DNA of 64,000 nucleotides, taken from Mesostigma viride. Lineage: Eukaryota > Streptophyta > Mesostigmatophyceae > Mesostigmatales > Mesostigmataceae. Within the stretch, counting starts at the first letter, position 1, and every line of letters begins with the position of its first letter. The stretch spans positions 1,272,227 through 1,336,226 of the forward strand of contig RPFO01001598.1 of NCBI GenBank assembly GCA_009746045.1. The letters run 5' to 3'. Of this stretch, positions 11,399 through 20,675 are shown in pieces. The notes beneath the pieces were generated by a model, which saw only the letters and a list, made by a program, of their open reading frames with translations, was not told the DNA's origin and made no database searches. Both the position numbers and the translations under genes were made by a program.

Positions 11399-11695
11399 GG
11401 GGGACGATGGCTATCGTCCAATCGCCCGGGGGCGCACCTCAAACAACGGCACCACAAACATGGAAAATTCAAAAGAAAACCAAAACACAATCATAACAAC
11501 GGGGTGCTGTGTACCAGCGAGAACCCATCGTCATACATGCATATAATACACCAACTATGAGAATACTATGTCCCGATCCCTGTTCGCCAGCGGAGCAGTA
11601 GCCAGTTCTTCTCGGTGTTGCCTCGCAGGGACAACACCTTGATAGTTGTCAAATACTCCTTCGTCCCAGCACTCTCCGGCCAATCTCCCGGAAAA

Positions 11696-12608
11696 TTACT
11701 GGAATCCCTGCTGCGCGCGATGCCGCCGCAACGCGTTGTAGCCGTGCTCAGTCATGATCTCCGGGATCTTGCCAAGGGGAGCCGCGACCACGTCGGCGTT
11801 GAACGCCACCTGGTAGTCATTGCGCGTCTGCTGACGCAGCGTGGACTTCTCAATCCACACATCCGGCGGCCAGTACGACAGGAAGGCCGCCATGTGGGGG
11901 AGCCGGGTGAACCTGATGAACCCCTGCTCCACATCGACCTCCCCGCACCCAGTTTCCGCGAAGTACCCGGCAGCCATGAGCAACAGCTCCTTCTGGGCCT
12001 TCTCGCTCTCGCAGTAGAACCCCGGAGCTGCCGCAATCTCAGGGAGCTGCTTCCGCATGTAGATAGCTCCCGGGATAGGCATGAGCTTGGGATACGCAAT
12101 CCGTCGCAAGTGGTGCTCAGCGCGGTATTGCGGCAGAGGCGGCGGGTGCAGATCGTACGTGGCGGTAGTCCCTACTATCACCGGCTCGTAGCGGGACTCA
12201 GATGGCACCGGCGCCGGCACATGTGCGTGCAGGAGAAAGCTGATCGAGTCGAAGGTGCCTTCTCGCTGAATAAGCACGCTGGAGCCCCCACGGAAGCGCA
12301 GGCTCGCGGGGTAGTAAAACCGGATGCAAGGGGACAATGATCCGATTACGGGCATACGTTCCCCGTACCCATTCCTGGGCCGGTATCACGTCCCGTCGCG
12401 GAGCGATCTCCTGTACCGGCGTCTCTGCGGAGCGGGCCAGGACAGGTTGAGGCTGCGCTGGTGCAGGCTGGGGGGCAAGGGCCGGTTGAGGCTGCTCAGA
12501 TGATGCGGGCGGGGTGATAAGGGCCGCAGTTAGCTGAGCTGACTGCCGCGCTCTGCTGACGCAGTGGTCGGTCGTTGGCACCTCGAACGGGAACAGTATC
12601 GGGACCAT
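11696..12608 (-). CDS. Third ORF between integrase and 3' LTR, function unknown
   Basis: Downstream of pol on the same strand, an ATG at 12608 opens a Pro/Gln/Ala-rich frame (PQPALAPQPAPAQPQPVLAR) that runs to 12198. A second frame with ATG 12355 runs to 11696 and encodes about 219 residues with a folded-looking composition (MAAFLSYWPPDVWIEK, LRRIAYPKLMPIPGAIYMRK). The two frames overlap by about 150 bases. A frameshift, programmed or mutational, or a small intron could join them. The position matches that of env-like or extra ORFs in some Ty3/gypsy elements, but no signal peptide, membrane anchor or known domain is visible. The lineage-specific role is unknown. Confidence 0.5.
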
Positions 12609-12814
12609 AGCGTCTTGTAAGAAAGCCTGTACGGCTGTCTACATACCACCTACCCTGTCAATTATTATGGACATACCTGTACATACCAAGTGCAGGACCC
12701 GGCTGGTCCCCTACATACGTGTCCTGCAGCCCGTCACTGGCGGCTGCCTACGTACCTTACCTGGACCTGTACGGCCCTGCATGATGAACACCTTTCTGAC
12801 TATCTACTACCGCC

Positions 12815-15800
12815 CTAGTGTAGGGCACACCTCTTCTTGTATTCCCGTAGCAGGCGCTCACATCCGCCTAGCTCGTTCTCCGTACGCCATGAGTCCTCAT
12901 AGTCGTGCTGGGTAAAACGCCATCGTACTCGGTACTGTCGCTGTCTGCTTCTCCCGCGCTGGATGTCCCGGTGGTCCACAATCTCGGCCACCTCGTCTTC
13001 CTGTTCACCAGTCTCGGGGTTGTATTCGACGGGGGCCGGCGGATTGAGGCGGGCTTGGATGGAGTTCTGGTGATACAACTTGAGTTGATCGCGGTGGAAG
13101 TTGGGGGAAGTGTTCCAGGAGCTTGGGATGTCGACCTTGAACATCACATCGCCCAGCTTCTCCAAGACCTTGTGAGGCCCCAGGAACATAGGACGGAGCT
13201 TGGTCTTGAGCTCACCTCCTACCTTCTCGGAGAAACGTCCTAGTCGGGGGCCTTCCACCAGAACCCAGTCGCCTGCCTCAATCGACGGGGTGCGCGCGTC
13301 CAGGCGACTAGCGGTCCTCGCCATATAGCGCTCGGCTGCGGCTCGGTAGCCCCTGACCGCGCTGTCATGGGCCTGACGCATCTGAACCAACAGCTTCTCC
13401 ACCCCTTCCAGGGTGTCCCGCCGGACCGTTTTCTCTGCCAAAGCGGGGCTCGTGAGAAGGTCGGTCGGCGTAAGCGGGTGCCTGCCAGTGTTGAGGAAGA
13501 ACGGCGTGAAGCCATGGGCCGCCTGGGGGGCGTTGTTCAAGGAGAATTCCACCAAGCCCAGAAACTCCTCCCAATTGCCTCCCACCGCGTCAGTGTAGTG
13601 TCGCATGGTCTCTTGCACTGTGCGGTTCAGTCGCTCCACCAGGTGAGAGGACGAGCTGTGGTACGCTGTCCCCAATGACACCTTGGTGCCCAGTCGTTCA
13701 AAGAACTCCTGCCAGAAGCGAGCCGTGAACAACTTGTCACGGTCCGATATGAATTGCCGGCTGAGTCCGTGGTACCGAAACACGTGGTGGAGATACAACT
13801 TAGCGCAAGCCTCAGCCGTGAGCTCGGCCGGGCATGGGGCCAAGTGACACATGCGCGTCAGGCGGTCTAAGAAAACCAAGATCATGCTGTTGCCGTGCTT
13901 GGTCTTCCGGAAGGGGCCAATAAAATCCATCATCAATGAGTCCCAAGGCGCCATGGGGTCAGGCAGCGTCTTGGGGATCGCTTGTGACCCCGTGTTGCGG
14001 GACTTCATGATCTGGCATGATGGACACTCGCGCACGTACGTCTCGATGTACTCCCGCATACCTGGCCAGTAGAAGTTCTTTCTGGCCCGCGGCAGCAGGC
14101 GATGGATTCCTTGGTGGCCACCGGTGAGGGAGTCGTGGAGCTCATGGAGCAGAGCCGCTCTACATATCTCCGGGACGTACAGGCGCCAGCAGTCAGGTCT
14201 CACCATGACATAGAGTCGTCCGTCCTGGAACTTGCACGGGAGCTTGCCCATCTGCTGAGGGTGCGACCTGATCGCCTCCAGGGCTGCTGCTTCCGTGACG
14301 GTGAATCGGCTGATCAGCGTCTCCAGAACGGAGGTGACGGTGTACGCATCCGCCTCCTCTTCAGTCTCGAGGGTTTGGTATACGTACTCCGAGAAAATGG
14401 TGGGGGGCCCAATGGGCTGCAAGTGAAAAATTCCCTGAGCCGGGACCACGTGGCTGAGTGGCAAGCGCGAATGGGACCCCTCCCCTTCCCCGGGGGCGCG
14501 CACGTCCGCGTGCGAACCCCAGTCGGGTGATAGGTCGTCCATGGTGGTACGACCCGTGTGAAACAAATAACGAGCCTGCGGCGACCGCGGAAGGTCACCA
14601 TAGGACGTGCCGGGCGCCTGAGCTGGGACGCAAGTGGTATGTAGTACTCCCAGATCTTCATAGAACCAGTAGTCCTCCCGCCGGGAAAGGGCGTCTGGGA
14701 CCACGTTCTCTGCACCCTTGACGTACTGAATCTGAAAGGGGGCGAACTGGGACAAGTACTCCAGCCAGCGTGCTTGACGGGGCACCAGGTTGGGTTGGGC
14801 GAGCAGATGCGTGAGGGGCCGATGATCCGTGTGGATGATCAGCCGGTGGGGATCAAGATCCCCCTGCTCGCTGATGGCAACGTCAAACTGGGCCCCGAGA
14901 AGATGATGGCGCCAGGTATGGCAGCAGTAGACCACGGCAAGAAGCTCCTGCTGGTGTACCGGATAGTTGCGCTCGGCAGGGATCATAGTCCGGGAGATGT
15001 ACTCGACCGGCTGCAACCCCTGACCCTGGTCCTGCAATAGGACACCGCCGATTGCAACCTTGCTCGCGTCCGTTGCGACCACAAAGGGCTTGGACGGGTC
15101 CGAGATAACGAGCACGGGGGCCGTGGTCAGGCTGCGCTTGAGGGCCTCAAAGGCCTGTTGGCACGGTTCCGACCAAACGAAAGGAACACCCTTCTTGAGG
15201 AGGGCGTTAATGGGGGCAGCGATCGTCGCGAAACGGGGGATGAAACGTCGGTAATACGACGCGACACCCAAAAAGCTGCGCACGCCCTTGACGTTGGTCG
15301 GGGTCGGCCACTGCTGGATGGAGGCGATCTTGGAGGGGTCCGTCGCGACGCCGGCAGCGGACAGGGTATGACCGAGGAATGGCACGCTGCGACCAGCGCG
15401 GACCTTGGCCTTGCGGACCGAAAGATTCTCCTCCTCCATGATGCGCAATACCGTGGCGACGTCCTCGAGGTGATCCTCAAAGGTCTTGGAGTACACCAAG
15501 ATGTCATCCAGGTATGCGAGTGCACAAGTGCGCTTGTAGGACCACGGGGGCTTCGCGCCCCGGTTGGGGTCCTCGAGGTCACGGGAAAACTGCGGGAGAT
15601 GCGCGGTTCCCTTGACTGGGCGGAGGATGTCATTCATGAGCATCTGAAAGCTCGCAGGGGAATTGCACAACCCCATGGCGGCCACACGGAACTGATAGTG
15701 GCCGAACGGCGTGTTGAACGCCGTTTTATGACAGTCCTCCGGCGCAATCCTTAACTGCCAGAACCCGTCTGCGCAATCAAGGACGGTGAAACATGTGGCG

Positions 15801-16159
15801 CCCTGCACGCGGTTGAAGATATCGTCGATGCGGGGGAGAGGGTACTTGGACTTTACCGTAATAGCGTTCAGCTTACGATAGTCCGTGACGAGCCGCCACT
15901 TGCCCCCAGGCTTGGGGACCAACAGCACGCCTGCTGAGAAGGGGCTGTTGCTGGGCTCGATGAGACCCCGCTCCAGAAGCGCCATCAAGATCTTCTTGAG
16001 CTCCACCAGCTCCACCGGACCCATGCGGTACATAGGGGACGTCGTAGGGCCATAGCCCTCCAGCAATTGGATGCGGTGGAGCACCGAGCGCGGCGGGGGA
16101 AACTCTTGCTTACTCTCATCAAAGAGCTTCGCGCGTGCTGCCAACACCGCATTGTAGCG
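12815..16159 (-). CDS. Pol: RT, RNase H, integrase and chromodomain
   Basis: The long open frame carries the Pol domains in Ty3/gypsy order. Reverse transcriptase: WRLVTDYRKLNAITVKSKYP, FTVLDCADGFWQL, the FNTPFGHYQFRVAAMGLCN block, and the catalytic ALAYLDDILVYS. RNase H: FVVATDASKVAIGGVLLQD, the ELLAVV Glu, and IIHTDHRPL. Integrase: an HHCC zinc finger (HDSLTGGHQ to CPSCQ), then the DDE core with Asp in MMDFIG, Asp in FISDRDKLF and Glu in HLVERLNRT. At the C-terminus AEIVDHR, QYRVRWR and YEDSWRTENEL form a chromodomain with conserved aromatic residues, expected to guide integration to modified histone tails. The N-terminal end is the MITE junction: the coding sequence originally continued from the protease frame. 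Confidence 0.95.
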   Translation of the reverse strand, partial: RYNAVLAARAKLFDESKQEFPPPRSVLHRIQLLEGYGPTTSPMYRMGPVELVELKKILMALLERGLIEPSNSPFSAGVLLVPKPGGKWRLVTDYRKLNAITVKSKYPLPRIDDIFNRVQGATCFTVLDCADGFWQLRIAPEDCHKTAFNTPFGHYQFRVAAMGLCNSPASFQMLMNDILRPVKGTAHLPQFSRDLEDPNRGAKPPWSYKRTCALAYLDDILVYSKTFEDHLEDVATVLRIMEEENLSVRKAKVRAGRSVPFLGHTLSAAGVATDPSKIASIQQWPTPTNVKGVRSFLGVASYYRRFIPRFATIAAPINALLKKGVPFVWSEPCQQAFEALKRSLTTAPVLVISDPSKPFVVATDASKVAIGGVLLQDQGQGLQPVEYISRTMIPAERNYPVHQQELLAVVYCCHTWRHHLLGAQFDVAISEQGDLDPHRLIIHTDHRPLTHLLAQPNLVPRQARWLEYLSQFAPFQIQYVKGAENVVPDALSRREDYWFYEDLGVLHTTCVPAQAPGTSYGDLPRSPQARYLFHTGRTTMDDLSPDWGSHADVRAPGEGEGSHSRLPLSHVVPAQGIFHLQPIGPPTIFSEYVYQTLETEEEADAYTVTSVLETLISRFTVTEAAALEAIRSHPQQMGKLPCKFQDGRLYVMVRPDCWRLYVPEICRAALLHELHDSLTGGHQGIHRLLPRARKNFYWPGMREYIETYVRECPSCQIMKSRNTGSQAIPKTLPDPMAPWDSLMMDFIGPFRKTKHGNSMILVFLDRLTRMCHLAPCPAELTAEACAKLYLHHVFRYHGLSRQFISDRDKLFTARFWQEFFERLGTKVSLGTAYHSSSSHLVERLNRTVQETMRHYTDAVGGNWEEFLGLVEFSLNNAPQAAHGFTPFFLNTGRHPLTPTDLLTSPALAEKTVRRDTLEGVEKLLVQMRQAHDSAVRGYRAAAERYMARTASRLDARTPSIEAGDWVLVEGPRLGRFSEKVGGELKTKLRPMFLGPHKVLEKLGDVMFKVDIPSSWNTSPNFHRDQLKLYHQNSIQARLNPPAPVEYNPETGEQEDEVAEIVDHRDIQRGRSRQRQYRVRWRFTQHDYEDSWRTENELGGCERLLREYKKRCALH

Positions 16160-16652
16160 GGCCGGGCCCACTTCAAATGTTCCGCCGTCCAAGCCAAGTG
16201 TGTGACACTTTTGGTCGTTTTTTGCAAAAAAAAAATAAAATTTCGCACGAGTTCGCGTGATTTTCGCGTGATTTTCGCAAAATTTTCACACATTTTCGCA
16301 CGATTTCGCACGATTTCGCACAATTTTGCATGATTTCGCACAATTTCGCATGGATTTCAACCAAGGGTCGTTTTGGGGAGTGACGTTTGACAAAATTTCG
16401 CATGAATTCACACACGTTGTGCACATCAAAATTTTTTACCGTCGACATTTTTCACATGAAATTTCGCACAATTTCAGCAAATTTCGCACAAATTCGCACG
16501 ATTTCAGCAAATTTCACACGATTTCAGCAAATTTCGCACAATTTCGCACGATTTCGCACGACGAATCACTCTGCAGAGTGACGATCGTCGAAAAAGTCAA
16601 AAAAACGACCAAAAGTGTCACACTTTTCGGAACATTTGAAGTGGGCCCGGCC
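16160..16652. mobile_element. MITE with 25-bp TIRs inserted in pol
   Basis: A 493-bp insert with perfect 25-bp terminal inverted repeats (outer end GGCCGGGCCCACTTC) is flanked by the 4-bp duplication AGCG (16156-16159 and 16653-16656). A second, inner inverted block (GTGTGACACTTTTGGTCG) strengthens the fold. The interior is AT-rich and full of the short motif AATTTCGCAC or ATTTCGCACG in both strand senses, with no coding capacity. Removing the insert and one AGCG puts the protease and RT frames in register, so the boundaries are well supported. The superfamily is uncertain. Confidence 0.9.
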
Positions 16653-17505
16653 AGCGCTCGGTCTCCTCGGGGGTGAAGCCCACACCGATCTCATTGAGCA
16701 TGAGCTCCACGGCAGCGAGGTCGAGGCGATACATGTAGTATTCCTTGCCCTGACGCAGCTTGCCCTCCAACGACTTGATGCTCATGAGGATCTGTGAGGC
16801 TTGGCGGGGTTGGGTAAATTCCCGCTCGTGCGTGACGTTGTGCACAGTGGGACCCTGCGTCTGATATTCGCCAACCGGACTCCAAAAGGAGCCGTCGGGA
16901 AACCACACCACGCGACGCTTAATGCTGATGTCAACATCCTTAGCGTCCATCCAGTCAATGCCAATAATGATATCGGCTGCGCCCAGCGGCGCGACAGTGG
17001 CGGTAAGCTCCACAGGGATGCCCTGAATTACCGCCTTGATGTCGACTAGACCTGGCGAGGGGTTCTTGCGACCATCTGAGTAAGTCACATTTACCACTGT
17101 CGCGTGTGGCCGTGTAGTGTAGCCAGCGCGACGCGCCAGTGCCTCATTGATGAATGACGTGGAAGCGCCCGTGTCGACCATGAACTGCACGTCCATGACA
17201 GTCTTGCCCTTGAGGAAGGGGTCCAGTGCTGTTGATGGCACTGCCAGACCCCCTCGAAAGAGGAGCAAGCTGCGGGCCGCAGTCCTCGGGGCTGCATGCG
17301 TCAGCGGGGCGTCCGCGTTGCTGCCCGAAGCCGGAATTGTAGCCGTGGCTGGAGCCTCACCAACTGGCTCCATACTCGCGCCGGTATCCGCAACTAACGG
17401 TGCCTGTACGGCGGAGCTACTGCTATCTACACTATTTACTCCTACTACGCTATCTACCCTATCTACCTGAGCTACCGCTACTTCTACCCCCAAGGGGAGG
17501 GACAC
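16653..17505 (-). CDS. Retropepsin-type protease region of Pol
   Basis: This frame overlaps the end of gag in the -1 register and is open upstream of the gag stop, so a -1 ribosomal frameshift would give Gag-Pol. It contains the retroviral-type aspartic protease signature FMVDTGASTSFIN (D-T-G-A), followed by VVNVTYSDGR and an IIIGIDWM flap/psi-loop-like segment. The enzyme would process the polyprotein as a homodimer. It has no ATG of its own at the start. The frame runs into the MITE at 16652, where the insert supplies a stop about 35 bases in, so this copy would make a truncated Pol. Confidence 0.9.
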
Positions 17506-19556
17506 TACGCGCGAGGAACGGATGGCCGGGAGGCCGCCTCGTTCGACCGCCCGGTCCGCTCTTCCCCCTCCTCCACCGGTTCCTCCTCATCGTCGTCGCC
17601 ATACGCATAGCCTGCGATGGCCTGGGCATCCATCCGCCCACTGTCCGAGTCGTGATCGGCCGCGCCTCGTTGCTGCGCTAGCACCTTGTTCACCTCGCGG
17701 GTCACCCGTTGGAAGGATGGACCTGAGGCCCGAGGCGTTTGATACTGCGCGGGCTGGCGGCGGGCATCCTGCAGCTTGGCTGCACGTGCTCCCGCATTAC
17801 GGGGCCGATCGCCTCGCTGCGCAGGGTCCGGACGTTTGCCGAAGGCGGGGCCAGAGAACTGGGGTACATGCGTCTCCTCATCCTTGCGGGCGCGCAGGCG
17901 AGGGCACTCGCGCTTGAGGTGGCCAACCTCGCCGCACGCAAAGCAGCGGGAAGTGGCCGGATCGATCGCATTGACCTGGAAATCAGGGTCATAATCGCTC
18001 TCCGCTGGCAGCTCGTAGTCATACGCGTCCTCCTGTGCGACCTCAGGGTCCGCGGTGGTGAAGTGGACGCGCCGGGGTGCCGCGAGCGGGAAGCGCCGTG
18101 TAGATGCTGCACGGCGGCGGGCGATCACATCCGAGACTTGTAGCAGGTACTGCTGAATTTTTATCACATCCCACTCCTCCCATGGGACCTCGGCATAGTG
18201 CTTGAGCACCTCATCCAAGAGGTCCGGGTGCAGCGCCTCGATGAACCGTGCCTTGTACTCGGTCCAGGTCATGTCGTCAAGCCGGGCAGTGTACGCCTCA
18301 AACTCGGTGAGGAATTCGCGAAACGGTGTGCTGCCCTGACGGAACTTGCCAAAGGCCAGGCGCTCATGGAGCTTGTAGTCCGGTGGCACCAACTTGCGCC
18401 GGATGCGGGCCATCAGCTCCTCGACCGTGCGCGGGTAGGTGCGTGACGCGACGCTCTCACAGTGGAGGATGCCGACAACGGACGGATCCATGCACATCGC
18501 TACTAGATAGGGAATTAGCACATCAGTGGCCAACTCCCAATCGTGATGCTCGCACCATGCCCAATAGACCGCCAACACCATGCGTTCCCACTCATCGATC
18601 TCGCGCGGGGTCATGTCCGCGCGCAACTTGGGCACGGTTTTGAAATCGGGCATGGGCGGAGCCTTGACCGTGGCCGCCCGCGGGCCTCCTTTAGCGCAAA
18701 AGGGCGGACGGTTAAAGGACGCCGGCAGCGATGGGGGCCCAGCAGCCCGCGGCTGGCTGCGCGAGGTCTCAGCGCCTCGCCGCAACCAAACGGATGTCGG
18801 GTGTTCGTAACCGGGATCGTTGAGGTCTAACCGGCTCAGATTCAGGTTGGGGCCATGCGCCATGCTAGGACGCGCGGGGCCCGTCGCTGGGAAGGACTGA
18901 CCCAGGCGCGTCTCAGGGCGCTCCTCGGCATCCTCATCGTAGCGGGGGGGAAGTTCGACCTCCCCCTCTTCCGTCGACCACGGTGAGGTGCCCATGGATT
19001 GTGGCTCGCTGCTGAACGATACACGACGCGCGGGTTCCGGCCGGGATGGGCTACCGCGACCGCGTCCGCGTCCGTTTACTGACCATGGGTGCTCTAATCG
19101 TTGGGCCCGTTGCGCATGGTAAAAGGCCGCGTTCTGGCTAAGCTGACCATTCGGCTGCGGTTGCCACTGTGGCCGCGGCGGCGGTTGCAACTGTGGCGGT
19201 TGCTCATGCTGCGGCTGCAATTGCTGCGGGGGCTGTGCCGGTGGGATGGATGCACTCATTGGATCTGACCTGGGAGACTCCCGCCTCGGGCCGGTCTCCA
19301 CCCGTTCCGACCTACTGAAAAATTCTCCCTGCATATGCTGCTGCTGCTCGCTATCTATGAACATTCCGGCCTGTGGTCTGTACGACTCACGGGCGGGACT
19401 AGCCAGCACACCTGGGTGACCTGCAGAGCTGCCCTGCTGGGAGGCTGGGCTCCGCTGTGATATCTCCTCATGTGCCTGTACGGCCGGACTATCTATACCC
19501 GTCTCCCTAACCTCTGACCCTTTAGGTTTACCTTTACCCCTTGTTTTAGGCGCCAT
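17505..19556 (-). CDS. Gag with CCHC zinc knuckle
   Basis: ATG 19556 (MAPKTRGKGKPKG) to TAG 17505 encodes about 683 residues. The N-terminal half is Pro/Gln-rich and disordered-looking (PPQLQPPPRPQWQPQ). A retrotransposon Gag capsid region follows (WERMVLAVYWAWCEHHDWEL, KLHERLAFGKFRQGSTPFRE, YKARFIEALHPDLLDEVLKH). Near the C-terminus CFACGEVGHLKRECP is a C-X2-C-X4-H-X4-C nucleic-acid-binding knuckle. The tail is acidic then basic and overlaps the protease frame. It forms the virus-like particle and packages the element RNA. Confidence 0.93.
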   Translation of the reverse strand: MAPKTRGKGKPKGSEVRETGIDSPAVQAHEEISQRSPASQQGSSAGHPGVLASPARESYRPQAGMFIDSEQQQHMQGEFFSRSERVETGPRRESPRSDPMSASIPPAQPPQQLQPQHEQPPQLQPPPRPQWQPQPNGQLSQNAAFYHAQRAQRLEHPWSVNGRGRGRGSPSRPEPARRVSFSSEPQSMGTSPWSTEEGEVELPPRYDEDAEERPETRLGQSFPATGPARPSMAHGPNLNLSRLDLNDPGYEHPTSVWLRRGAETSRSQPRAAGPPSLPASFNRPPFCAKGGPRAATVKAPPMPDFKTVPKLRADMTPREIDEWERMVLAVYWAWCEHHDWELATDVLIPYLVAMCMDPSVVGILHCESVASRTYPRTVEELMARIRRKLVPPDYKLHERLAFGKFRQGSTPFREFLTEFEAYTARLDDMTWTEYKARFIEALHPDLLDEVLKHYAEVPWEEWDVIKIQQYLLQVSDVIARRRAASTRRFPLAAPRRVHFTTADPEVAQEDAYDYELPAESDYDPDFQVNAIDPATSRCFACGEVGHLKRECPRLRARKDEETHVPQFSGPAFGKRPDPAQRGDRPRNAGARAAKLQDARRQPAQYQTPRASGPSFQRVTREVNKVLAQQRGAADHDSDSGRMDAQAIAGYAYGDDDEEEPVEEGEERTGRSNEAASRPSVPRA

Positions 19557-19683
19557 GGTTACCGTACCACAACCACAAGAAGAGAAGGAAGCAAAAAACA
19601 AAGGTCAAGACAACATCTACTGTCTATTATTATATATAATACTATAATATTATAGATGAGCCCCTCTAATCACTATGGCCCCG

Positions 19684-20109
19684 TCACTGGGTGCTGGGCG
19701 GCTGGCTAGCGTGTGTGCTAATCGTCAGCTGGTTAAAGGTGACGGTAACCTGCTGCGTAGCTGTAGTGTCCTCTACCCTAGCCAGTGCACTGGTATGTGC
19801 GTACCTACGCCCCCTAGATGCAGGACGTGCCCTGGGCCTAATCTCTAGCGGTGGGGCTTCTACATGTAATCCTACGGGACGTGTCATGTGTGCCTGGATA
19901 AACAGATCTGCTTCCCATGCTGTCCCGAACCCCTTAAAAATAGCCCTATGTCTATCTACTATGTTGTTCCTGCAGTCTACCCAGCTATAAAAAATCCCTA
20001 CCTTGCCTGTGCCCCCATCATGTGCCAATGCGTAATATAATTGCCTAGACCCATCACTGTCCCATCCCCTAAGTGCCCCAGTATGCCTAATATTATTATT
20101 ATTAGACAT
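19684..20109 (-). CDS. Small ORF with viroplasmin/RNase H1 hybrid-binding-like domain
   Basis: An ATG-started 141-residue frame lies between the 5' LTR and gag on the element's coding strand. Residues about 23-75 (YYALAHDGGTGKVGIFYSWV, FKGFGTAWEADLFIQ) fit the small fold shared by the N-terminal hybrid-binding domain of eukaryotic RNase H1 and the caulimovirus viroplasmin domain. The hallmarks are an N-terminal YYA, a GIFYSW segment, a conserved polar helix, KGF, then an aromatic/acidic helix. That fold binds RNA/DNA hybrids or dsRNA. The C-terminal half is Arg/Thr-rich. A separate protein of this kind upstream of gag is not part of the usual Ty3/gypsy plan. Its role in reverse transcription or translation is inference. 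Confidence 0.68.
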   Translation of the reverse strand: MSNNNNIRHTGALRGWDSDGSRQLYYALAHDGGTGKVGIFYSWVDCRNNIVDRHRAIFKGFGTAWEADLFIQAHMTRPVGLHVEAPPLEIRPRARPASRGRRYAHTSALARVEDTTATQQVTVTFNQLTISTHASQPPSTQ

Positions 20110-20656
20110 GCCACGTCTATTGCATGCAGGCAGGGATAGGCAGAGAAGAAGGAACCTTGAGTACCTCTAGTGAGTGACCATCACCTGCTCACAAGGGTTG
20201 CCAACAGGCCCTATAATCTAAGAACGCAACGACATTACGTAGACAGGAAAACCTGTCAGCACAAGGGAGTAACCTACGTGACAACCCGCCCGTGTACCGG
20301 GCCCCAGCACGTAAGCCACTCCCGCGGAGTCCCTCGCAAGCCAGCCTGTACGGTTATGGCCTGCGTGAACCAACGAGCGAGGCCGGTGTACCCAGAGCCA
20401 GCGCTCACAGCACAAACATGAAAACGACAAGAAAACAGGGCTGGGCGCACACAACACCGCTCTACGCGTGCAGAGAGAGGAGGGACAGAGCGAGCAATAT
20501 GGCTGCTGCGCGCCCTACAACCACCATGGCTGCGTGCCCACCTATTTGCTGCGGATGCGATGTTATCGTTTCTTGCCGTCTTGGTGCAGATCACCGATTC
20601 TCGTCAGGCAGATCACGAGGCCCTGCCCGCTCTGTACGAGCTAGGGTGGCCCTAGA

Positions 20657-20674
20657 CGAATCCTCCGATTACCA
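20657..20674 (-). promoter_or_regulatory. Primer-binding site
   Basis: One base inside the 5' LTR the minus strand reads TGGTAATCGGAGGATTCG, an 18-base run starting with the TGG that pairs with a tRNA CCA end. The complement (CGAATCCTCCGATTACCA) includes a CGAATCC like a T-arm but is shorter than a normal tRNA 3' arm. The primer tRNA is therefore not identified; it is not the usual initiator-Met site. Confidence 0.7.
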
Positions 20675-20675
20675 G

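Noticed and set aside
20657-20674. PBS as part of a tRNA gene
   Set aside because: Only the 3' portion of a tRNA-like sequence is present and the spacing of the T-arm to CCA is wrong for a tRNA gene.
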